From positions 9,941,001 to 10,005,000 of the forward strand of contig NC_083387.1 of NCBI RefSeq assembly GCF_031755915.1: 64,000 nt of DNA. Direction: 5' to 3'. This document shows positions 49,161 to 60,434 of the stretch, piece after piece. The DNA is from Ziziphus jujuba (Eukaryota; Streptophyta; Magnoliopsida; Rosales; Rhamnaceae). Under the pieces are notes generated by a model, which saw only the letters and a list, made by a program, of their open reading frames with translations, had not been told where the DNA came from and did no database searches. The position numbers and the translations under genes are program-made. Each line of letters starts with the position of its first letter. Position 1 is the first letter of the stretch.

Positions 49161-49599
49161 AACAAAACAATGTCAAGCAATATCACAAACAAAATATCTA
49201 CAAAAGCAACATTAAGAGAACCCAACAAACCTAACCTATGGTTAAAATGAAAGAAAAAAAACAAAAAAAACCCAACCCACCACATGTCACTGCAAACCAC
49301 AAAGAAAAACGAAACTCACCTAAATGATGGAGATGAAGAAACAAGAAACCCAACTAACCACGAGGGTGAAACAGAGAAACCCAGCTTCCCGACGGAAACG
49401 TAGGCAAATGAAAAATGAAACCCGAAATATCCCACTCTTCATGTCTCTCTTAGATTGCTTCCAAATATAACATTTATTAGGTAGTGTACTTGATGTAGTT
49501 TTATAAAAAAAAAAAAAAGGGATTCAAAGGAGCGCATAAAAAATTTAAAAGACGTCAAATATTTTTAGAACAGACACGTAAAATTTTAAAATCCTTTTT

Positions 49600-50640
49600 A
49601 AGATGTTTTTTTCTTTTTAAAATTAAGAGAACAAGCGACGCATTTACATCCTAAAGCGTCGCATGTTCTATCAATGTCATTATTTTTTTTTTTGTTTTTT
49701 AATTAGTTTTTTATTCTTCATCTAAAAATAAATACTGAAAATATTTCTTATATATGTGAAACAAAATTACCAAAGTAGTAGTTTAATTATTTTATTTTCC
49801 AAGTACAGTTTATTTACTTTAAAATCTTGTTCTAAGTTTTATTTTTTGCTCCTTCATTTGATGGAACAGTCAATGCATAAAAAGCAAAAAAATTCACCAT
49901 ATGCTTTTTACTTTTATTTTTTGTTTTTTAATAGTTATTAATTTGTTTTTGAAGTATAGTTTATTTGCTTTTAAAAGTTATAAATATAAATTTTTTTTTT
50001 TAATTAAGAGAACAAGCAACGCGTTTACAATTAAAAGCGACGCCTTTTCTCTCAATTTTATTTTTTTTCTTTGGTTATTTTTTTATTTTTCATCTACAAA
50101 TAAACATTGAAAATAGTTAAAGAATAAAAGTATAAAAAAAAAACAGTTAAAGAATAAAAGTCATAAAAAAAAAATGGAACAGGCGACGCATTCGTAAAAT
50201 ATTGCGTCTCCTATTCTTCTTTTTTAAATAACAAAAATACTATTTAAAATACTTGAAAATTTAATAAGAAAATAATCTGTACTTGAAAAGCAAAAAAATT
50301 AATATATTTAATTAATATTTTATTATATTTGATTCATATTTTTATTAACTCTCTATTAAAATTTTAAAAATAATTAAATTTATCACAATATTTTTATTTT
50401 CTATCTATTAAATATGTATTAACTATTTATGAAATTATTAATTTTAAAATAATAAAATTATTATATGAGTTAATATTTCATTTATTTGAAATATTAGATT
50501 CTTATGCCAATATTTATTTGAATTTTATTGTTTATAAATTATTTTGTAGGAATTTATCTATCAAATAATCCTAATTTGACAAAATTAAAAGTAAATTTAA
50601 AATTGAAAAAAAAATGTCGCTAAAGGCTGGAATAGGTGAT
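49600..50640. repeat. CACTA 5' subterminal hairpins, sparse part
   Basis: Hairpins 'agcgacgcattta...aagcgtcgc' (about 49634-49668), 'agcaacgcgtttac...aagcgacgcc' (about 50015-50044) and 'aggcgacgcattcg...tgcgtctcc' (about 50179-50211) sit in AT-rich sequence. 50320-50520 is related to the duplication that follows. Frames at 49756-49941 and 49901-50110 are not genes. Confidence 0.7.
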
Positions 50641-50689
50641 GTTTTTATGAGGTTATAATTTCCAGATTCGTCATTAAATGTAAGAATAA

Positions 50690-51808
50690 ACGATGCATTT
50701 TGAAAAAAAAATCGCTAAATACGATAAAAGACGACGCATTGTTAAAAAAAGTCTTTTATTAGTTTTTAAACATAAAAAATGTTTTTTAAATAATTTTGCA
50801 TTACCTTTTTAACATAAAAAAGCTTTTTAAATAATTTTTGAAGTCTTGAATGACATAATTATTGAGAAAAAATCTCTTAAAAATAATTTTTATTTATAAA
50901 ATTATTTTTATAAGCATAAATAATTGATATATTATTAATTTATACATTATATTATAGAAGTATAACAAGTAACTGATAATAAAAACACAAATAAATTAAA
51001 GGAATTGCTTAATAATTTTGCTCATATTTCTAGCTATTAAAATTTTCAAAATAATTAAATTTATTATATTTTTATTTCCTACCTATTAAATATGTATTAA
51101 CTATTTATGAAATTATTAATTTTAAAATAATAAAATTATTATATGAGTTAATATTTCATTTATTTGAATTTTATTGTCAAATTAGGATTATTTGATAGAT
51201 AAAATCATACTGTAGGGGAGGTCCTGCGGAAAAATAGCTCGACGCCAGGATGATAAAAAGCTTAACACCTCTCATTCTTATTACTTTATTTTTTCAATAT
51301 GAAAAAAAAAGCGATGCTTTTTTGAGATTATAATTTTCAGATCATCGCTAAATATAGGAATAGGCAACGCGTTTTGAAAAAAGAGTTGCTAAATTAGATA
51401 AAAGGCGACGCATTGTTAAAAAAAATCTCTTATTAGTTTTTAAACATAAAAAAAGTTTTTTAAATAATTTTTCATTACCTTCTTATCATACAAAAGCTTT
51501 TTAAATAATTTTTGAAGTCTTGAATGACATAATTATTGAGAAGAAATCTCTTAAAAATAATTTTTATTTATAAAATTATTTTTATAAGCATTATTAATTT
51601 ATACATTATGTCGTAGAAGCATAATAAGTAACTTATCATAGAAACACAAATAAATTAAAAGAATTGGTTAATAATTTTGCCTCATATTTCTATCTATTAA
51701 AATTTTCAAAATAATTAAATTTATCACATTTTTATTTCCTACCTATTAAATATGTATTAATTATTTATGAAATTATTAATTTTGAAATAATAAAATTATT
51801 ATATGAGG
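50690..51808. repeat. Direct duplication of ~450 bp within the CACTA derivative
   Basis: 50720-51160 and 51395-51808 are near-identical and collinear ('cttgaatgacataattattg', 'cctacctattaaatatgtat', 'aattattatatgag'). A shorter third copy of the last 190 bp lies at 50330-50490. Between the two main copies lie an inverted 28-bp segment and the plastid insert. Confidence 0.85.
51207..51310 (+). other. Nuclear insert of plastid DNA (3' end of rrn5 and spacer)
   Basis: 'actgtaggggaggtcctgcg' followed by 'gaaaaatagctcgacgccag' and 'gatgataaaaagcttaacac' is the highly conserved 3' end of plastid 5S rRNA and the start of the rrn5-trnR spacer as I remember it. The match covers about 100 bp. The GC-rich sequence contrasts with its AT-rich surroundings. 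The 5' two thirds of the rRNA gene is absent, so it is a non-functional NUPT fragment. Confidence 0.85.
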
Positions 51809-51810
51809 AA

Positions 51811-53070
51811 ACAAACGACGCAATGAAGGGGAATTGCGTCACCTGTTCCAATTTTTTTTTTTAATTTGTTCCCCTTTTTAAAAAAATACAATTTAAAGAA
51901 TTGAAAATTTAAATAGAAAATAAACTACAATTGAGAAACAAAATAATTAGAGAATAACACTAAAAATAATCATATCAAGCAATAGGCGACGCAATAAAGG
52001 GGAATTGGGTAGCCTGTTCCATTTTTTTTTTTAATTTGTTCCCTTTTTTTAAAAAAAAAAAATTTAACAAATATAAATTTAAACAGAAAATAAAATGTAC
52101 TTGAGAAACAATATAATTAGGGAACAACAATAAAAATAAGCATAAAAGTCAATAGGCTAAGTAATCAATGGGAATTGCTTCGCCTGTTCCAGTTTTTTGT
52201 TAATTTGTTTCCTTTTTTAAAGAAAATAAAAATACAATTTAAAGACTTAGAAATTTACATAGAAAATAAACTTTACTTGGGAAACAAAAAAATTAGAGAG
52301 TGATAATAAAAATAATTATAAAAGGGAACATGCGACGCAATCAAGGGGAATTGCATTGCTTGTTCCATTTTTTTAAATTTGTTCCTCCTTTTTTATTAAA
52401 AACAAAAATACAATTTAAAGATTTGCAAATTTAAACAGAAAATAAACTGTACTTGAGAAATAAAATAATTAGAGAATTATAATAAAAATAATCATATCAA
52501 GCAATAGGCGACGCAATAAGGGGGAATTGCGTCGCCTGTTCCCATTTTTTTTTTTAATTTGTTCCTTTTTTTAAAAAAAACAAAAATATAATTTAAAGAC
52601 TTGCAAATTTAAACAGAAAATAAACTGTACTTACCAAACAAAATAATTAGAGAACAACAATAAAAATAATCATAAAACACAATAGGTGATGCAATCAATG
52701 GGAATTACGTCGCATGTTCCAATTTTTTTTAATTTGTTTCTTTTTAAAAAAAAATACAATTTAAAGACTTGTAAATTTACACAGAAAATAAACTTTACTT
52801 AGGAAACAAAAAAAATTAGAGAGCCACAATAAAAATAATTTATAAAAGGGAACAGGCAACGCAATCAGGGGTAATTGCATCACCTGTTTCATTTTTTTTT
52901 TTAATTTGTTCCCCTTTTTTTAAAAATAAAAATACAATTTAAAAACTTGCAAATTTAAATAGAAAATAAACTGTACTTGAGAAACAAAATAATTAGAAAA
53001 TAACAATAAAAATAATCATAAAAGTCAACCGGCGATGCAATCAGGGGTAGTTGCATAGCCTATTCCCATT
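51811..53070. repeat. Hairpin tandem array 3 (8 units of ~174 bp)
   Basis: Hairpins of the form ggcgacgcaat-spacer-attgcgtcgcctgttcc begin at 51816, 51985, 52155, 52332, 52507, 52685, 52855 and 53031, spacing 169-178 bp. The intervening sequence ('aataaactgtacttgagaaa', 'caatttaaagacttg') is well conserved between units. The spacer inside each hairpin ('aaggggaattg' type) differs from arrays 1 and 2, so this array expanded independently. Confidence 0.9.
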
Positions 53071-53763
53071 TTTTTTTTTTTAATTTGTTCCCTTTTTTTG
53101 AAAAAACAAAAATAAAATTTAAAGACTTGCAAATTATTTAAGAAAAAATAATATTCCTTCATATATTAAGAAATATTTTCAGTAATTATTTGTAGATAAA
53201 TTAAATATATAAAATAATTAAATGACAAATGGAAATGATGTAATAGGCGACATTGTTTTGATTAAATGCATCGCTGTTAACAAAAAATGTTTATAAGATT
53301 GGCAATGTAAAGTAAAGATATGGCGACTCTTTTTTAGTAAATGCGTCACCTGAAAATCTGGCGACTCTTTATGTATTAATGCGTCGCCTGTTCCCTCAAA
53401 ATAAAAGAAAAATATACTTTATTTGGATTGCAACTTGCAATATCAAATAAACCATCATTGAAACATAATCAAATAACTAATAAAATAAAATAAAAACAAT
53501 GGATAAAACAATAAAAGCCGAAGCTATTGAGTCATCTATTCAGCAACGCTGAAAATAAAGGTTGCTGATTTTTATTTTTAGCGACCTTCAATTCATTTTG
53601 TTTCTTAGCGTCGCTAATTTTATATCGCCAGATCTCAATTTTCTTGTATTTAGCGACACCGTGGAAAGTGCGTCACTTATTGTCTTATTAAGCGACGTTT
53701 TATTGTGCATTTTTTTATTACGTCGCAAACTTGGTGTCGCCAAATCACTATTTTCGCGTAGTG
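53071..53763. repeat. CACTA terminal repeats
   Basis: Dense GCGAC/GTCGC motifs ('ttggcgactctttttta', 'taatgcgtcgcctgttcc', 'ttagcgacaccg', 'aagcgacgtttt', 'ttacgtcgcaaa') lead up to the GCGTAGTG terminus. The plus-strand frame 53562-53792 is a chance frame through these repeats. Confidence 0.75.
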
Positions 53764-54544
53764 TTTTTAAGTTTTTTGAATATTTGTTATAATGATAATT
53801 TATTTTACTAAGGTTATATTAATTTTTTTTTTCTATATGTATATCTCATTTATCTTGTTAATTTAAGATTTTCTTTAAAGGAGTAGTATTCTTTACAAAT
53901 CTATTAACTTAACATAAACAAATCTTTTAATAATCTAAAACCTAAAATAAGGGCCTGTTTAATAAAGAGGATATAACTTAATTGAGATTTAGAATTAGGT
54001 AAATGACTAGGATGGGATGGGATAAGAATTAATACAGTCTTATGTTTGGTGCAATAGAAATAATTTATTTATACAATTAATATTAAAGTGAATATAAATT
54101 ATCATATAACTTATTGATTTTTGAATTAAACAAAAAGATTTAAATTACATAAGTTCAATATGAATAAATAGATAAGTCCTTTTGTCTAATTATTTTCTGA
54201 AAAGTTTATCTAATTAATTTATAATATCATTAAAATTCAAAAAATTGCACATACTAATCTAGACATCCATAGAAATAGGAAAAAAAAAAGGAATAAATAA
54301 ATAAAGAAACAAAATTGATACAATAAAAAAAAAGAAACAAACAAACGTTAACAAAAAGAAAAAAGAGAACGTTAACAAAAAGTAAAAAAGAACAAAGATT
54401 AAAAAAAAAAAAAAGATAAACAAAGATTAGAAGAGAAAAACAAGAAAATTGTTTTCTATCCTTGTTCTTGATCATATGGGTTTCATAATTTTTAAATTAA
54501 AAATAGTAGTTTATTTTTTTAATTAAATGCAATTAATCCTTTTG
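53764..54544. other. AT-rich spacer
   Basis: A purine-rich stretch (54275-54445) contains short repeats of 'aacgttaacaaaaag'. No gene is seen; the minus-strand frame at 54254-54475 is low complexity (FFF/LLF). Confidence 0.5.
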
Positions 54545-55580
54545 TTGTAGTGTTTAAATAGTCCTTAATAAAGTTTTCTATATAAGTCCATGGAAAAAAA
54601 AAATGCATGGTCTATGTGTTCTGTGCGTGTGTGTATATATATATATATATGCCTACTATAATGAAAAACGACACTGGAAGGTTTCGAGTCTAGATGAAGC
54701 ATGAGGTTGTCGACTTGCCAAAGAATATAGCGTTGATTGTGTGTTGTTGGACGTCCATCTGTACAAGTAATGTTTAATATAATGTGCAAATCAATATAAG
54801 ATGCATAATTAATATAATAATAATAACAATAATAATTAATAAGTATTCTCGACCACAACAAAAGGGCATTGGCCCAACAAACCGTGAGCAAACAATGCTG
54901 CATGCGAAAACAACAGAATCATCGGTGTTCCAATTCAAAAAGATAACGTGAATCCGGGATGATGTGATTCCTGTTAACAATATTTCTTGTTTCTTGATGT
55001 CTTTTCATGATAACCTATTTGAATTTCTTTTCCCCTAATAATAATTTTATAAAAATACAATTTTGATATTTTACTATTGAATTAAACTGATAAAAAAGCT
55101 GACAAATAAACCTATTTTGTTAGAATTAAAAAATCAAGCGGACATAAATAATGATTTTCAAAAAGTGTGAATCCACTGAATTATAGGAAAATTAAAAACG
55201 TATAAATGAAATTTTCTATAATAATATAGGTAGTTACATAAATTCTACTCTTATTTGAAAGTGTTTTTTTTCATATAATATATTTTTATAATTTTAATTT
55301 TTTTTTTTACATATTCATTTTCTGTCTGTCAAACTTTGAAACTTAATGATGAATAAGGTTTAAATTTTTATTACCTTTAATGTAAAATATTAAAGTAAAA
55401 ATATGAGGTTGAGGTTTGTGTAATTAATCCTTAAATTATCATATACAAATAAATATGTTTGTAAAATAAACAAATTTAAATGTTATTTTTGTCAAAGAGG
55501 TATTTTTTTTTCTTTCCCTTTGATCATAGATTTTTATTAATAACAAAAAAAAGTATTTGCTCTCCAAAATAAATATGAAT
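54545..55580. repeat. Second copy of the BURP 3' flank, left part
   Basis: Collinear with 44950-45965, from 'tttgttgtagtgtttaaata' to 'ctccaaaataaatatgaat'. No BURP coding sequence lies upstream of it: 53764-54544 has no similarity that I can see to 43914-44874. A private segment at about 54848-54975 ('ctcgaccacaacaaaagggc' and following) is absent from the first copy and unrecognized. The copy is cut by the LTR at 55581. Confidence 0.8.
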
Positions 55581-58500
55581 TGTAACATCCCATCCCAAAT
55601 ACATCGGAAATTTCTCAAGTTGACCAAAGTTGACCAGGTTTGATCGGATTTGACTATCATTGACCGAGAAATGTCAAACTTTGACTTTTTGACTCGGCAA
55701 GAATTCTAAGTTGACCGAGACACCTCGCAAAGTACGTATCGACCCGAGTTCGTAGACTAGTAGCACGATGAAAACGGAGTTACGGTTTGAAAGTTATGGG
55801 CAAAATAAATTGAGGTTCAAATTGTCCGAAAGTGCCGAGTTGACTTTTTTATTGTTGTAAAAATGAGCTTTGACTCATGTACGGTTATGAAGTACTCATT
55901 AATATGAGTCCATAGACTAGCAGCACGCCTGATTTGGATATTTCGATGAAAAGTTATGGACCTGCAAATGTTTTCAAATACTGTATTATTTTAATATTAT
56001 TTTTAAATATAAGAACAGTTTGCATCACGTGTAACATTATGAAATATGCCATGCATCATGAAAAGAAAATGCCACATGTCAGCCATGATTCAATACTACT
56101 TTATTTTATATTATATTATTATTTTAATATTATTTTCTATATATTTATTATTTTCTTTTTTTTTTTCTCCCCCACGTGGGGAAATGCCCCACGGGCTCTT
56201 TCTTCGTTCTTCTTCTTCCTTCTTCTTCTTCCTTCTCTCCTCCCTCTCAGCCTCACCTTGGTTTCTCCATTTCTGACTGCCAAAAGGCCACATGCACCAG
56301 CCACCATCGAAGCCCAGTCGTCGGTGAGCTTGACTGCGAAGTTTGGTGGCTGGCCGACCGACGACGTGCCCAGATCGGCGGGTAAAGCCGGCAGCGGCAC
56401 AAATTCTATTTTCGATGATTTTACCATTTTCCGACGTACCCAGCCCAAATTTATACTCTATCCCCCCTATTTTGGGTCCTCTAATCTTGAAAATGGTCTC
56501 AATTTGTTCAATTTCGAAGCGGATTGTGAGACAGGTGGAAGAGGAGCTCGGCCGAAGCTTTCCGGTCAAATTCCGGCTACCACCGACGGGTTTGTGGTCA
56601 ATGGAGGTTAGAAATGTATTCCTCATCTTATTAGCTTTCTATAGGCACTTCATTTGTGAATTTTGGTTAACGTTTGTGTTAAATCTTCCGGATAACTGTG
56701 TATAATTTATCCGATTAAAATATTATTTTAATCGATTTGTATATTGTTGATGCTTTAAGAGCACGTGTGAATTGTGAAATTGATCCTATGGAGAATCTTG
56801 GTATAATTGCGTGCTCGAGGTGAGTGACCCACCTTCAAAATTATTTTGCGTTGATAAATTGTATATATTTTGTGTTGATTATATATTTGGACTTTATATT
56901 TCATATGTTAAATATTCAGTAAATTTATATTTGGAATTTTGATACCAAAATTGACTGGAATTGAATATTTGTGTGTTATAAAATAGTTTGGTTTTAAGGA
57001 TTTTATGAATTTGGGATTTTGTTAATTATTATTAAATTTTATTGTTGGAGTATTTCATAATTAAATATTTGAGAAATAGGTTTTATGTATTTGATATTAA
57101 GAGAATTTCTATCTAGAATTATATTGTCAATTTATGATAATTTTTTAATATGTGTTTTGGTGCAAAAATATATTTTGGGACTTAAAGATTCATGGTTTAA
57201 AGTTTTATTTAAATTATTGTTAAGTTTAATGTTGGCGTTATGATGGTGATTTATATGAATTTAATTGCATTTGGATTTGATATAGTTTTTAATATTATTT
57301 TTGGTAAAGCTTGATTTTAAGAATTTGAAGAAAAATATTTGTTTTAAAAGTATTATGCTTCAAAAATATTTTTATGCATTTAAATATTATGGGATTGATT
57401 TATTTATGGTGAAATTGATGGAATTTATGCGATGGATTTATGATGAGGATTTAAGAGAATATCAGTTTAAAAAATGGTATAATTTCCACAGTGAATTTTG
57501 GAGAACTTGGTATTTTAATAATAAATTTAGTAATTGATTTTAGACGCACTCATACAGTATTAGTGTTCTGTACTATATATGTGGATAAGTGCGCAGGTTG
57601 TAATATCTTCCGTGAGTTGCCATCGGATCGAAGGCAGACAAGTTTGATATTAGCCATAGCCGCCCCCCTCTATGGTTGGCATGACGGTTTAAGTAACGGC
57701 GCTGTCGGGACGCCGAAGCGACCGTATTAAAGTTTATTTCTTTAACCTCTCGCTAGACGGTGCTTGGGACGCTGGGTATCGTAGGCTATCACTGGTATAT
57801 AGTGTGGTGCATCAAGTATTTTTCAGATATAAATTTCAAATCCCAAAGTTTTAAAATCGTATTTAAATTAAATATATTTAATTTGTTTTATCACCTATTT
57901 CCAATTAGTATTTTTCTAAAATGTGTTTTTTCATATTTTATGCCAATTATTTTAAAGCAATATTTCTAAAATGCATTTTACCTTGATTTTTGGTGTTTTA
58001 AAATAAATTCTTTTATATTTTCATCCTTTATTTCAAATAGATGATTAATTTGATTTAAGTATTTTCTTTATTTATTAAATGATTTATTCTACTAATCTTA
58101 GATTGATTGTTTAAATGTATTTTACCATGTTTTTATTATTTGTTTTAATTCGAGATTTTAACACGAATTTTATTTATATTTCATAATCCATTTCTAGTTG
58201 AAGTTTAAAATTAATTAAAAGGTTTCTTTGATTATTCCATGGATTTAACTACTAAATTTTATAATGTATATTTTGAGTTTATTTTTGTTTTATGCCAAAT
58301 TCCTTCAATCCAAGTTTATTTATGATTTTATTTATTTTATCTAATGATATCTTATTCTAAATTTAATAATTGGTTTTTGAAGTGTTTTCAATGTATATAT
58401 TGAGTTCTAAATTAGTATTTGTATTTTATGTGCATTCTAAATTATTGCATTCCATTTAATTTAATATTTCCTTGATTATTTTTAGTGTAAATTTATTATG

Positions 58501-59309
58501 ATTTTGCTTATTTTATTTATGACACTTTGTGTACAAATTAATAATTGTTATTAAAGTTATTCTTGTTTCTTGTTATATATTCTAGATCTTTAATTTAATG
58601 TATTTTATTTATAATTTATTTAATTAATTATTCCTTAATTTTTGGGATACAATTATTGGGTTTTGTGAAAATGTTTTAAAAGGAGAACTTTTCCAATTGA
58701 GTGAACTATGAGGATTTTGAGAGATGACATTATTTTAACTTGTTATTATTTAATTATTTATTTAGTATTGATTTATTAAGTTTCTTTTATTGATATATTA
58801 TTATTATTATAATTGTGTAGTAGATTGGATCACTCACTGAGATGATTAGCATTTTATATTTTTAAATTCAGTTCTCCTAGATTCAGGTTAGTAGACGTTG
58901 ATCGTCCGGAGGCGAGTTCGATGTTTTGTTCGTTGCTGAAGTTCAAGGAGCCCTACTTACTTTTTTTCACTATCTTGTATTATTTCTTTTAACCTTTGTT
59001 GTATTAAATTTCATATTTAATTGTATCTTGATAAAGCTCTGTATACTATTTTGGATGTTTATATATTTAATTATGCACTGATTGTCTACTATTCATTTGA
59101 AATGCTGCAAATTTGTGGGATTAAATTGTAGTAAGGTAAGAGGAATAAGGTGGTGTATATAGAAGTGTGTTTTCAGTGCAAGGAATTTGTTGTAAGTCCA
59201 ACCCTTAGGGGAGGTTTTGCTGGATTTTCCATTGGAAGATTTGGTAGGGTTTCTTTGGGATCAAGGCTTATCTAGGGTTCCAGTGAGGAATCTTGGACGG
59301 ATCCTGACA
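55581..59309 (+). mobile_element. Complete solo LTR, copy B (3729 bp, target duplication TGAAT)
   Basis: It starts TGTAACATCCCATCCC at 55581 and ends 'ttggacggatcctgaca' at 59309. The flanks are identical: tgaat at 55576-55580 and at 59310-59314. It has no primer-binding site, polypurine tract or gag-pol inside. Nine TTGAC(C/T) motifs lie in the first 300 bp. The 225-codon frame at 55934-56611 and its overlapping antisense frames come from C/T- and GC-rich LTR sequence and show no domain. Copy B is about 760 bp longer than copy C. Given the large LTR size, a chromoviral Ty3/Gypsy source is possible but unproven. Confidence 0.93.
55620..55875 (+). promoter_or_regulatory. Cluster of W-box-like motifs in the LTR's 5' end
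   Basis: TTGACC or TTGACT occurs at 55620, 55630, 55650, 55660, 55681, 55689, 55711, 55840 and 55870. TTGAC(C/T) is the binding core of WRKY transcription factors. The same feature appears in copy C in reverse orientation (37085-37165), so it belongs to the family. Function is inferred. Confidence 0.5.
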
Positions 59310-59440
59310 TGAATTGAATTTCAGATAGAACATATAAAAATTATCATAACTAAATATAGTTTACGATTCAAAAGTAGATTGAATTTAATTTTCATCTTAA
59401 CAGTTAATTAATAATATTTTATATGTTTCATTTATAACCA
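59310..59440. repeat. Second copy of the BURP 3' flank, right part
   Basis: It continues the duplication after the LTR: 'gaatttcagatagaacatat' through 'gattgaatttaattttcatc' matches 45965-46110. Reading across the LTR restores collinearity with the first copy. Confidence 0.85.
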
Positions 59441-60402
59441 AGTTATAAATCAAGGAAAATAAGTTTACTTGGATAGCTTTTAGTTAATGTTTATCAAAGT
59501 TTAGAATTTCATTTATTAGTTTTATTACCCATGCTCAAAATTTGGTTTTAATTTGTCCTATTTTGTTTATTTTAGTATTATATTGTTTGTAAATATTGCT
59601 AGAACATATCTATTATAATAATAACAATTAAATAAATATTCTATACAATAGTAATGCATATTGATAATTACTTGAAAAATTAAAATTTTCTTTAAATAAT
59701 TTTATAGAATAGTCAAAAGAATAATGTATTACATTTAATTATATTATTCTTTTCAAGGTTTAGGATTTTTTATTATTATTATCATAATAAATTACTTTTC
59801 ACAAGTAAAAGAAACTGATATATATATATATATATATATTTCTATAAATGTTTTACATGAATAAGATCTCTGATTATATATCATCTATTCAAATACAATT
59901 ATGATGTAGCTAACTAACTAACTTTCCTTATGATGTATAATATTGACATACTACAATATTAAAGGTGACCCAAAAAAAAAAAAAAAAAGAAATGTAAAAA
60001 AAAAATTATTTTGCTTAAGGAAAAATCCAATTTCATTTACAAACCCATATGACAAATTAATTGATCATCAATAAAAGGGTTAACTCTCTCTTATTAGGCT
60101 TTTAGCATTAAAATATAAAAATGAAAATAAAAATAAATCTTATAAATTAATATCATCAAATATTATTTGCCAATCTTACCTCTAATAAGTAATCATAAAA
60201 TAAGGTATGTAATCCACTAAATTATTGCTATATACAAATATATATATATATATATATGCATATGATGCATACAATATGCACCATAATGTACACTCTTAAC
60301 ATCAAGCAATATGTTGCATGATACGAATCTCAGATAACATGTTGCTTAATGTTAGGTACACACATTATAATATATACTTTGTTTGCACCATAATAGAACT
60401 AC

Positions 60403-60434
<32 letters not shown>

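Larger units (their letters stand above)
47563..53763 (-). mobile_element. CACTA deletion derivative with both termini (6.2 kb)
   Basis: The left end CACTATGCAAAATTCG at 47563 and right end TTTTCGCGTAGTG closing at 53763 are imperfect terminal inverted repeats of the family seen at 19743. The flanking 3-bp duplication is TTT on both sides (47560-47562 and 53764-53766), in T-rich sequence, so the evidence is modest. The transposase relic runs on the minus strand, with short 3' subterminal repeats on the left (47563-48290) and a long 5' subterminal region with a hairpin array on the right. Almost all coding sequence is deleted: the DUF4216 tail joins the 5' leader directly near 49160. Confidence 0.85.

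Noticed and set aside
51207..51310. Functional 5S rRNA gene
   Set aside because: Only the 3' part of a plastid-type rrn5 is present, with no 5' two thirds, so it is an organellar DNA insert.
19743..53763. One giant CACTA element using CACTACGCG at 19743 and CGCGTAGTG at 53763
   Set aside because: The flanking triplets differ (ATA on the left, TTT on the right), whereas 47563 has a closer matching left end with TTT. The right terminus therefore belongs to the 47563-53763 element.
54774..54980. Minus-strand frame containing NWNTDDSVVFACSIVCSRF as a host gene
   Set aside because: It is short, has no recognizable domain or splice context, and spans a private insert in a duplicated non-coding flank. 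It is left unannotated as a gene.
55934..56611. 225-codon open frame as a gene
   Set aside because: It lies wholly inside solo LTR B, has low-complexity C/T-rich parts and no domain, and overlaps equally long antisense frames.
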